Assembly: GCA_946478635.1 (NCBI GenBank) | Contig: CAMLCX010000061.1 | Coordinates: 1-14,736 of the forward strand | DNA length: 14,736 nt | Direction of reading: 5' to 3' | DNA from: an uncultured Pseudomonadota bacterium | GTDB taxonomy: Bacteria > Desulfobacterota_B > Binatia > UBA9968 | In this document: positions 8,723-14,736 of the stretch, piece by piece | How positions within the stretch are numbered: the stretch's first letter is position 1 | Layout: every line of letters begins with the position of its first letter | Notes under the pieces: generated by a model | Database searches by the model: none | What the model was told of the DNA's origin: nothing | Seen by the model: only the letters and a program-made list of their open reading frames with translations | Program-made: the position numbers and the translations under genes

Positions 8723-9511
8723 ATGGAAACTGCGATTTCGAGCCTGCTCTTTAAGTCCCATCCACTCGGTGACGTGATCGATTTGGCGCGCGCGCAAAGC
8801 GTGTCCTGGCTCGAGGTTTGGACCGAGCATCTCTGGCGCGACGACAGGGGCGATCTGTTACGAAGACTGCGTCAGTCGGGCCTCAAGCTATCGGTTCATG
8901 GGCCTATCGGTGACCTCAATATCACTTCGAGTAACCAAGGCATCCGGGAAGAATCCATCCGCCAGGTGATCCAAGGCATTGAGGAAGCGGCGGCGATGGG
9001 CGCCAAGGTAATCACGATTCACCCGGGCTACCTCACGGGCCGGCAGGACGCGCCGGACGGGATCTGGGACATGCAGATCAGCGCCTGTGACCGCTTCGCC
9101 AAGAGAGGGAAAGAACTGGGCCTGATTATTGCGATGGAGACGATGGAGAAGCGTAACAAGGAAGTGGTGATTCATCCGGAGATTGCCAACCAGATTATCG
9201 ATGCTGTCGCCATGGAGAATTTTGGCGTGACCTTCGACATATCGCACGCCCACACGGTCATGGATGTGGTGGAGTTTATTCGCGCTCTGCGGAAAATCAG
9301 CCACATCCACATCAGCGATACCAAAAACGGCAAGGTTCATGTGCTCATGGGGCAGGGGGAAATTGCGTTCGGCCCGGTGCTACAGGCGCTCAAAGAAAAA
9401 TATGACGGCGCGCTGGTCATCGAAGGATGGGATCCCAAGGACGAACTGGGAATGGTGCAGAAATCGACGACGTTTCTCAATGCGCAATTGGCGAAGTTGC
9501 AAGGCAGCTAA
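8723..9511 (+). CDS. Sugar phosphate isomerase/epimerase family TIM barrel
   Basis: This 262-residue protein belongs to the xylose-isomerase-like/AP-endonuclease-2 TIM-barrel superfamily. Putative metal ligands occur in order: Glu139 (IAMETM), Asp172 and His175 (VTFDISHAHT), His194 or His196 (ISHIHISDT) and Glu234 (LVIEGWDP). The early barrel motifs LSVHGPIGDLN (56-66) and ITIHPGYLTG (97-106) also fit. Such enzymes isomerise or epimerise sugars, cleave or dehydrate polyol derivatives, or act as endonuclease IV. The absence of nucleic-acid-binding loops and the transporter context make a carbohydrate or polyol role more likely. It has a strong ribosome binding site and ends 21 bp before the solute-binding-protein gene, so it is probably cotranscribed with the importer. 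The exact reaction cannot be read from the sequence. Confidence 0.82.
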   Translation: METAISSLLFKSHPLGDVIDLARAQSVSWLEVWTEHLWRDDRGDLLRRLRQSGLKLSVHGPIGDLNITSSNQGIREESIRQVIQGIEEAAAMGAKVITIHPGYLTGRQDAPDGIWDMQISACDRFAKRGKELGLIIAMETMEKRNKEVVIHPEIANQIIDAVAMENFGVTFDISHAHTVMDVVEFIRALRKISHIHISDTKNGKVHVLMGQGEIAFGPVLQALKEKYDGALVIEGWDPKDELGMVQKSTTFLNAQLAKLQGS

Positions 9512-9532
9512 AAACAACGACGAGGTGAAGCC

Positions 9533-10537
9533 ATGAATAGACTTAATTGTCGGTCAAGTTTCACAGCGATGGGCATTATCGGGCTGATCCTGTTGAGCGC
9601 CGCGGGCGCTTTTGCCCAGGCCAAAGCGCCGAGCCGCGTGCTTCTCTACACTTCCGTGCCGCAGGAGCTCGCGACTCGATTTGCCGATGCTTTTATGAAA
9701 AAGCGCCCGGACATTAGAGTGGAAATCTATCGCGCCGGCAGCACCGAGGTGGGCGCCAAAATTGCCGCCGAGCGCGAGGTCGGTGGAATTCGCGCCGACC
9801 TGCTCTGGCTTGCCGATGCTCCTGTTTATTATGATCTTAGAAAGCGCGGCGAGCTGTACAGCTATATTTCTCCGGAGGCGAAGGCGATTCCTGCCGATCT
9901 CAAGGACCCGAAAGGACTTTTTACCGCGGGGCGGCTGATCAACATGATCATTGCGGTGAACACCGAAGTGATGCCGCTCAAGGAGGCGCCGAAGTCCTGG
10001 AAGGAGTTCCCCGATGTCGGTAAAAAAGCGGCGATGGGTAACCCGCTCTATTCCGGTTCCAATTTCGTCACGGTTGCAGCCTTTGTGCAAAAGGATGGTT
10101 GGGGCTGGTTCGAGCGGGCAAGGGCCAAGGGAGTGGCCATCGTACGCGGCAACTCTGAAGCCGCAACCGCTTTGGCGGGGAAGGAATTCGGCATTGCCAT
10201 GACGCTAGATTATATTGTCGCGGGTTTGATCAAGAAGGGCGCGCCGCTCGCGATTGTTTGGCCGTCGGACGGCGCCATCTCGGTTCCCAGCCCGATCGCG
10301 ATCATCAAGGGAACCAAAAACCCCAACGGCAGCAAAGCCTTTGTCGACTACGTGTTGTCGAAGGAAGGCCAGGAATTCCTGGTCAAGCAGGAGGTGATAC
10401 CCGTACGCGGCGACGTCAAACCGCCGGCAGGACAGCCCTCGGCTAAGCAGATCAAATTCATGCCGATTCCCTATGAATGGGCGGCCGACAACGCTCCAGC
10501 GATCCGGGAAAAATTTGAGAAGCTGATGCTTCAGTAA
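9533..10537 (+). CDS. Periplasmic solute-binding protein of an Fe3+/AEP-type ABC importer
   Basis: This 334-residue secreted binding protein has a signal peptide at residues 1-28: an Arg at 3 and 7, hydrophobic GIIGLILLSAAG, and an AFA|QA cleavage site. The mature part opens with VLLYTSVP and carries LLWLADAPVYY and AIIKGTKNPNGSKAFVDYVL, typical of the extracellular solute-binding families that include FbpA/AfuA ferric binders and 2-aminoethylphosphonate binders. The paired tyrosines that coordinate ferric iron in FbpA are not evident; the corresponding region reads MTLDYIVAGL with one Tyr. The ligand may therefore not be iron. A GAGGTGA site (9522-9528) precedes the ATG. The permease gene starts 22 bp downstream. 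Confidence 0.85.
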   Translation: MNRLNCRSSFTAMGIIGLILLSAAGAFAQAKAPSRVLLYTSVPQELATRFADAFMKKRPDIRVEIYRAGSTEVGAKIAAEREVGGIRADLLWLADAPVYYDLRKRGELYSYISPEAKAIPADLKDPKGLFTAGRLINMIIAVNTEVMPLKEAPKSWKEFPDVGKKAAMGNPLYSGSNFVTVAAFVQKDGWGWFERARAKGVAIVRGNSEAATALAGKEFGIAMTLDYIVAGLIKKGAPLAIVWPSDGAISVPSPIAIIKGTKNPNGSKAFVDYVLSKEGQEFLVKQEVIPVRGDVKPPAGQPSAKQIKFMPIPYEWAADNAPAIREKFEKLMLQ

Positions 10538-10559
10538 CCGGCTCGGCGCGCTTCAAGTT

Positions 10560-12227
10560 GTGCGAACGACCGCTGCTAACTTCGACCGCCGCTATCTGTT
10601 GATGGCGGCGGCCGGTGTCTTTGTTTTACTCATCGTCATTTATCCGCTCTGGCAAGTTCTGTTTAGAAGTTTTCTGGACGCCGGCGTTCTCTCTCTAAAA
10701 AGCTATCAAAAGGTTTTTTCCTATCCGAGTTATTATCGGGCTCTTCTGAATTCGGTCTGGATCTCTTGCGCCACTGCGGCAATGTGCATGGTGTTGGGCA
10801 CGCTTCTAGCCTTTCTAGTGATACGCACCGATCTTCCCGGCAAAAAGATATTGCGCACCTTGTTGGTTTTGCCCTACGCGCTCCCGTCGTTTTTTGCGGC
10901 AATTGCCTGGATCCAGCTTTTGGGCCCTCAAGGCTACCTCGCCAGGTTAGTCCTGCAAGTTTTTGGCTTCGCAACCGTGCCCTGGAACATCTATAGCGCC
11001 GGCGGCATTGTTTTCGTCCTCACCGTGCACTACTTCATTCTAGTTTTTATTACCGTCGCAGGCGCGTTGGAGCGTATGGACGCGAGTCTTGAAGAGGCGG
11101 CACGTGCATCGGGGGCCAACACCTACCAAATTATGTGCGAGATAACCTTGCCTTTGGTTCTGCCCGCGATTATGGCGGGCGGCTTATTGGCGTTTATCGG
11201 AGCTCTCGCCAATTTCGGAATACCGGCGCTTCTGGGTATGCGGGCAAGATTCTTCGTTCTTACCACGAGCATCTATTACGCCTTGGCGATTCCCGATTTC
11301 GGCCTGGCCACGGCCCTGTCCAGCATGCTCGTGCTGGTCGCGCTAGTCACGATGGCGCTTCAATTCGGCATTCAAAGGGGCGAGAGCCGCTTCGCGGTTA
11401 TTTCCGGCAAGGCGGTTCACCCCTCTGAACTCAAACTTCGGTCCATCCGCTATCCGCTATTTTTTTTGACATCTGCGATGGTTATCTTTATTTCCATCCT
11501 GCCTATTCTTTCCATGGTGCTGACGGCGCTGATGCGCTACTGGGGCGCGCCGATCAGCGCCGCCAACCTGACGCTGAGCAATTTCGATTATGTGATCAAG
11601 TTTGAAACGGCGCAGAGAGCGATCATGAACAGTTTGTTTCTCGGCGCTGTGTCGGCCACGGCGGCCATGTTTGTGGGCACCATAATTTCCTATTTGCACG
11701 TTAAGGCAAGACTAAGGGGCAGCCGCGTACTCGACTTTCTCGCCACCATTCCTTACGCCGTGCCCCACACCGTCATTGCCATCGCCATGATCCTGGCATG
11801 GGCGAGACCGCCGGTGAGTCTTTATGGCACCTTGTGGATTATCCTGGTGGCCTACCTGGCGGTCTATCTCCCATTTGCCGTGAGAACGACGAATTCCACG
11901 CTGCAGCAAGTGCACGACTCGCTCGAAGAAGCCGCCAAGGCTTCGGGCGCAAGATTATTCCCGCGCTTGCGCGATATTATCTTGCCGCTGGCGCGGCCGG
12001 GAATGATTGCCGGCTGGATTCTGGTTTTCATGCCTGCCCTGCGCGAGCTTACGGTGTCGATTCTCCTCTACGCTTATCACACGGAGACGATCGGAGTGGT
12101 CGTCTACAATCTGCAGGATGCGGGGTATCGAGAGATCGCCGCCGCGCTGGCTTCGATAGTCATGGGTCTATTGATACTTGGAAACATGATTATCCGAAGG
12201 CTAACCGGCGGTGTCGCGGGGTTTTGA
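10560..12227 (+). CDS. ABC transporter permease, fused two-domain FbpB type
   Basis: This 555-residue inner-membrane permease has two homologous halves, with about twelve membrane segments in total. Each half has an EAA loop that docks the ATPase: LEEAARASGANTYQI at about 177-191 and LEEAAKASGARLF at about 455-467. Both are followed by the ITLPLVLP or IILPLARP pattern. Fusion of two permease domains is characteristic of the FbpB/iron(III) and phosphonate-type importers, which use one polypeptide with a homodimeric ATPase. The start is GTG at 10560, with no clear ribosome binding site; an ATG 14 codons downstream would cut into the first membrane segment. The preceding gene ends 22 bp upstream and the ATPase ATG begins 5 bp after the stop. 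Confidence 0.9.
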   Translation: MRTTAANFDRRYLLMAAAGVFVLLIVIYPLWQVLFRSFLDAGVLSLKSYQKVFSYPSYYRALLNSVWISCATAAMCMVLGTLLAFLVIRTDLPGKKILRTLLVLPYALPSFFAAIAWIQLLGPQGYLARLVLQVFGFATVPWNIYSAGGIVFVLTVHYFILVFITVAGALERMDASLEEAARASGANTYQIMCEITLPLVLPAIMAGGLLAFIGALANFGIPALLGMRARFFVLTTSIYYALAIPDFGLATALSSMLVLVALVTMALQFGIQRGESRFAVISGKAVHPSELKLRSIRYPLFFLTSAMVIFISILPILSMVLTALMRYWGAPISAANLTLSNFDYVIKFETAQRAIMNSLFLGAVSATAAMFVGTIISYLHVKARLRGSRVLDFLATIPYAVPHTVIAIAMILAWARPPVSLYGTLWIILVAYLAVYLPFAVRTTNSTLQQVHDSLEEAAKASGARLFPRLRDIILPLARPGMIAGWILVFMPALRELTVSILLYAYHTETIGVVVYNLQDAGYREIAAALASIVMGLLILGNMIIRRLTGGVAGF

Positions 12228-12232
12228 GCGGC

Positions 12233-13306
12233 ATGGAAAAGATCCGGATTATCAATTTGGCCAAGAGGTACGGCAAAGTTGTCGCTGCCGACGCAGTAAC
12301 TTTTTCCGTCGGTGACAAAGAGTTTTTTTCGCTGCTCGGGCCGAGCGGTTGCGGCAAGAGCACGGTCCTGCGCTGTGTCGCTGGGCTTGAGGAACCCACC
12401 CAGGGGGAAATTTACATCGGCGAAACGCGCGTGAATTCGACGGCAGACGGAATCAACGTGCCCACTGAGTTCCGGCCCATCGGCATGGTGTTCCAGAATT
12501 ACGCCGTCTGGCCGCACATGACCGTTCATGACAACGTCGCTTATCCGTTGAAGCTCAAGAAGCTGGCGAAAGAGGTCATCGAAACAAAGCTTGAAGAGTC
12601 TTTGCACACCGTCGGTCTCGAAAGGCTGGCGGATCGCTATCCGAGCCAGCTTTCCGGTGGAGAACAACAGCGGGTTGCATTGGCGCGGGCCTTGATCAAG
12701 GAGCCCGAAGTGCTCCTGCTCGATGAGCCGCTGAGCAATCTCGACGCGAAATTGCGCGAGCAGATGCGGTTCGAGCTGAAGGACTTGCAGCGCCGCACCG
12801 GCATCCCAATTCTTTACGTCACCCATGACCAGACCGAAGCGCTGGCAATGTCGGACCGGCTCGCCGTCATGAACGCCGGCCGCCTCGTCCAGGTCGGCGC
12901 GCCGGCCGAAATTTATACTCATCCAGCCGACCGCTTCGTCGCTGATTTCATCGGCCTCATGAACTTCTTTCCCGGCCGCATCGTCAGCCGGAGCGGAGAA
13001 GCAGCCACGGTTGAATTTCTCGGCGGCCATCGCCTTACCGTCGTTGACCGAAGCGGTCTTGCCGGCGAGTGCGTCGTGGCGGTACGCCCCGAGGACATCT
13101 CTTTGAGCCCGGCGGGTCCGATCCGCTGTCGAGTAGAGGTAAGCAACTATTCCGGACATCTGATTGATTATAAAGTCAGAGCGGGTGGCGCTGTGCTGCG
13201 GGTCCAAACCCCGAAGACGATCTATAAAGAAGGTGAGGAGCTTGGACTGGCGATCGAGCGCGCGATGCTCTTTGCCGCCCACGAAAGCGATGGCGCAGCC
13301 GTCTAG
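12233..13306 (+). CDS. ABC transporter ATP-binding protein, FbpC/PotA type
   Basis: This 357-residue ATPase powers the importer. Walker A is GPSGCGKST (36-44), the Q-loop [11 protein letters not shown] (86-96), the signature [15 protein letters not shown] (140-154), Walker [16 protein letters not shown] (161-175) and the switch His in VTHDQTEA (196-203). The C-terminal 115 residues form a TOBE-like regulatory domain with [10 protein letters not shown] at 282-291. The start is the ATG at 12233-12235, 5 bp after the permease stop; the frame is open upstream but is the permease gene read out of phase. NYAVWPHM is typical of importers for iron, spermidine, phosphonate or sugars, so the ATPase does not define the substrate. 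It is the last gene of the cluster; 143 bp separate it from the TetR gene. Confidence 0.93.
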   Translation: MEKIRIINLAKRYGKVVAADAVTFSVGDKEFFSLLGPSGCGKSTVLRCVAGLEEPTQGEIYIGETRVNSTADGINVPTEFRPIGMVFQNYAVWPHMTVHDNVAYPLKLKKLAKEVIETKLEESLHTVGLERLADRYPSQLSGGEQQRVALARALIKEPEVLLLDEPLSNLDAKLREQMRFELKDLQRRTGIPILYVTHDQTEALAMSDRLAVMNAGRLVQVGAPAEIYTHPADRFVADFIGLMNFFPGRIVSRSGEAATVEFLGGHRLTVVDRSGLAGECVVAVRPEDISLSPAGPIRCRVEVSNYSGHLIDYKVRAGGAVLRVQTPKTIYKEGEELGLAIERAMLFAAHESDGAAV

Positions 13307-13449
13307 GATAGAGCCCACGGATGAAAAAATATTTCACGGCTTGGTTCGGAGCCCCGCAGGACGATTGACGACTAATTGGCCGACTGCCCCAAGCGGACCG
13401 AAACGAAAGTTGACACCCCGAGAACGATTTGCAAAGATCCCAACTACCC

Positions 13450-14133
13450 ATGGTCAATCGTCTCGAGGCCGCCACTCGCCACTACGACGAAAAACTTCAG
13501 CTGATCCTTAAGACTTCAGCCAAGATTTTTGCCGAAAAAGGCTTCCATCATACCTCGGTGCGCGACATTGCCCGCGCCACCAAGATGAGCCTCTCCGGCT
13601 TGTACTACTATTTTACGACCAAAGAGGAATTGCTTTACTTGATCCAGGAGCGCTGCTTCGTGACCTTGCTGCAGCGTTGGGAACGGGCGGCGGATCCGCA
13701 GTTGGATGCGCGAGCGCGGATCCGTGTTTTCGCCGAAAATCATCTCAGTTTCTTTTTGCACAATATGCCGGAAATGAAAGTCATGGCGCACGAGGACGAA
13801 TCCCTGACGGGCGACTTTCAAGACAAGATTCGCGTGCTCAGACGCCGTTATGTGAAGGTCATCGTCGACCTGATCGGCCAATTGCCGGGCCCGGACGGCG
13901 GCAGGGCGATCGACTTGCGGGTCGCCACGTTCGCGCTGTTCGGCATGATGAACTGGATTTACACCTGGTACCAGCCCAAACGCGACTTGCCGTTCCCACA
14001 GCTCATCGAGCAGATGCTGCGCATTTACTTTTTCGGTTTGCTCAAGCCCGGCAATGTCGATGAAAATTGGTTTACTTCGACGCCGTCATCGAATCACAAA
14101 GCGGCCTTTTCGCTCTGGCAAAATATTTCTTGA
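13450..14133 (+). CDS. TetR/AcrR-family transcriptional regulator
   Basis: This 227-residue TetR-family repressor or activator has an N-terminal helix-turn-helix at about residues 35-57 (TSVRDIARATKMSLSGLYYY followed by FTTKEELL), preceded by the family helix ILKTSAKIFAEKGFHHTS. The C-terminal ligand domain (about 75-205) has the pattern AHEDESLTGDF with RRRYVKVIVDLI, reminiscent to me of acyl-CoA-responsive TetR proteins such as those of phenylacetate and fatty-acid catabolism. The start is taken as ATG at 13450; a TTG seven codons upstream is also open and no strong ribosome site favours either. The last residues after about 205 are low in complexity. Its own operator cannot be identified. 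The peroxiredoxin gene begins 19 bp downstream, so the two are probably cotranscribed. Confidence 0.88.
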   Translation: MVNRLEAATRHYDEKLQLILKTSAKIFAEKGFHHTSVRDIARATKMSLSGLYYYFTTKEELLYLIQERCFVTLLQRWERAADPQLDARARIRVFAENHLSFFLHNMPEMKVMAHEDESLTGDFQDKIRVLRRRYVKVIVDLIGQLPGPDGGRAIDLRVATFALFGMMNWIYTWYQPKRDLPFPQLIEQMLRIYFFGLLKPGNVDENWFTSTPSSNHKAAFSLWQNIS

Positions 14134-14152
14134 TGGCTCCGGGGCACTTACC

Positions 14153-14686
14153 ATGAATGCGTTGCGAATCGGCGACAGGGCGCCGGATTTCAAGATCAAA
14201 GGTTTCTTTCAAGGCGCGGTCACGGATTACTCGCTGTCGAAGTACAAGGGTAAGTGGCTCGTGCTGTTTTTTTACCCCGCTGATTTCACATTTATCTGCC
14301 CGACCGAAGTGGTCGGTTTCAGCAAGGCGGCCAAGGAATTCGCGGCGGAAAATGCCGCTATTCTCGGGGTGAGCGTTGATGACGTTGAGAGCCATCGCGC
14401 TTGGGCGGTGGAATTGGGCGGATTGGAAATTCCGCTGCTGAGCGACACCGACCGTACGCTCAGCCGAGCCTACGGCGCGCTCGATGAAAAGGAAAACGTC
14501 TCGCTACGCGCCACCTTCATTATCAATGCCTCTGCGGTGATTTCCTACCAGGTCGCGAGCCACGTCAACGTGGGGCGCAGCGTGGAAGAAACGCTGCGTG
14601 TACTCAAGGCGCTGCGCACCGAGCGGCTGTGCCCTTCCGATTGGAAACCGGGCGAGCCGACGGGAGATCTCGAACTCAAATACTAG
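14153..14686 (+). CDS. Typical 2-Cys peroxiredoxin (AhpC/TSA family)
   Basis: This 177-residue thiol peroxidase reduces hydrogen peroxide and organic hydroperoxides in the cytoplasm. The peroxidatic Cys49 lies in YPADFTFICPTEV and the resolving Cys160 in RTERLCPSDWKPGE, which makes it a typical 2-Cys enzyme of the AhpC/Prx1 type. GVSVDDVESHRAW (72-84) and FIINASAVISYQV (122-134) complete the family pattern. The start is the ATG at 14153-14155; an upstream in-frame extension through the TetR gene adds 33 non-homologous residues. A GGGG element about eight bases upstream may serve as the ribosome site. No AhpF or thioredoxin reductase partner is in the window. The stop codon at 14684-14686 is the first part of an AT-rich inverted repeat. 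Confidence 0.93.
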   Translation: MNALRIGDRAPDFKIKGFFQGAVTDYSLSKYKGKWLVLFFYPADFTFICPTEVVGFSKAAKEFAAENAAILGVSVDDVESHRAWAVELGGLEIPLLSDTDRTLSRAYGALDEKENVSLRATFIINASAVISYQVASHVNVGRSVEETLRVLKALRTERLCPSDWKPGEPTGDLELKY

Positions 14687-14700
14687 TTAAAAATTAACTA
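14684..14700 (+). repeat. AT-rich inverted repeat after the peroxiredoxin gene
   Basis: TAGTTAA/TTAACTA form a perfect seven-base inverted repeat with an AAA loop, starting on the stop codon. The stem is all but one AT pair and no T tract follows, so a rho-independent terminator is unlikely. It may be an operator for an element to the right or a weak processing hairpin. Confidence 0.35.
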
Positions 14701-14714
14701 TGCAAAATTAGAAC

Positions 14715-14734
14715 GTATCGACCTGCTGCGATAC
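14715..14734 (+). repeat. Small inverted repeat at the right edge
   Basis: GTATCG (14715-14720) and CGATAC (14729-14734) are perfect reverse complements around an eight-base spacer. The window ends two bases later, so a T tract, gene start or larger repeat cannot be judged. It could be part of a terminator stem or an operator. Confidence 0.3.
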
Positions 14735-14736
14735 AC

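Noticed and set aside
11798..12232. An upstream in-frame extension of the ABC ATPase
   Set aside because: It runs through the permease gene in another frame and gives Arg-rich, non-homologous sequence. The ATG at 12233 begins the conserved ATPase fold.
12104..13318. A 404-codon open frame on the minus strand opposite the ABC ATPase gene
   Set aside because: It lies antisense to a gene with every ATPase motif intact. Its translation has no recognisable domain and is rich in Asp, Ala, Arg and His, as expected from reading a GC-rich gene backwards.
13322..13336. TGAAA/TTTCA inverted repeat after the ABC ATPase gene
   Set aside because: It is a five-pair AT-rich stem with no T tract; chance occurrence is likely.
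13410..13438. Possible promoter of the TetR gene (TTGACA with AAAGAT)
   Set aside because: The -35 is perfect but the -10 matches three of six, and transcription would begin only a few bases before the ATG, leaving no room for a leader.

Overview
The window looks like chromosomal DNA from a Gram-negative bacterium of moderately high GC content. An AsmA-type envelope protein and a periplasmic-binding-protein ABC transporter support the Gram-negative reading. Dense same-strand operons, aromatic/acyl-CoA catabolic genes and dispersed intergenic hairpin repeats (CACAGAGG and GAGTCC types) recall uncultured soil or subsurface lineages near the former Deltaproteobacteria. That placement is an inference from style, not from a marker gene. 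No phage, integrase, transposase, CRISPR array, tRNA or rRNA was recognised.

Layout. Positions 94-3060 (minus strand) hold an AsmA-like membrane-anchored protein followed 12 bp later by a small DUF4911-like protein. A gene-free stretch of about 370 bp (3061-3429) contains an imperfect hairpin repeat, and the same repeat type recurs at the left edge of the window. Positions 3430-7873 (minus strand) form one five-gene operon that, read in transcription order, is a PaaF-like enoyl-CoA hydratase, a PaaG-like isomerase, a 3-hydroxyacyl-CoA dehydrogenase, a second dehydrogenase-like protein without catalytic residues, and a PaaJ/PcaF-like thiolase. This matches the lower half of phenylacetyl-CoA degradation (hydration, isomerisation, oxidation, thiolysis to acetyl-CoA and succinyl-CoA). 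The epoxidase (paaABCE), ring-opening enzyme (paaZ) and ligase (paaK) are absent here. The two dehydrogenase genes look like the two halves of a single PaaH, split at a run of six A residues.

From 8040 onward the genes are on the plus strand. A HAD-family phosphatase is divergent from the catabolic operon. Next comes a tight cluster of a xylose-isomerase-like TIM-barrel enzyme, a secreted solute-binding protein, a fused double-domain permease and an ATPase (8723-13306). This is an FbpABC-type importer preceded by a likely sugar- or polyol-processing enzyme. The cluster starts behind a plausible sigma70 promoter and a strong ribosome binding site. The window ends with a TetR-family regulator and, 19 bp later, a typical 2-Cys peroxiredoxin, followed by two small inverted repeats.

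How the genes may work together: the minus-strand operon should process CoA-bound intermediates, and the TetR protein resembles regulators of acyl-CoA metabolism. No link between the TetR protein and the operon can be shown from this sequence. The importer may feed its substrate to the TIM-barrel enzyme and perhaps to the HAD phosphatase. No wholly new system was found. The most interesting points are the A-run split of PaaH and the importer of unknown ligand coupled to a TIM-barrel enzyme.
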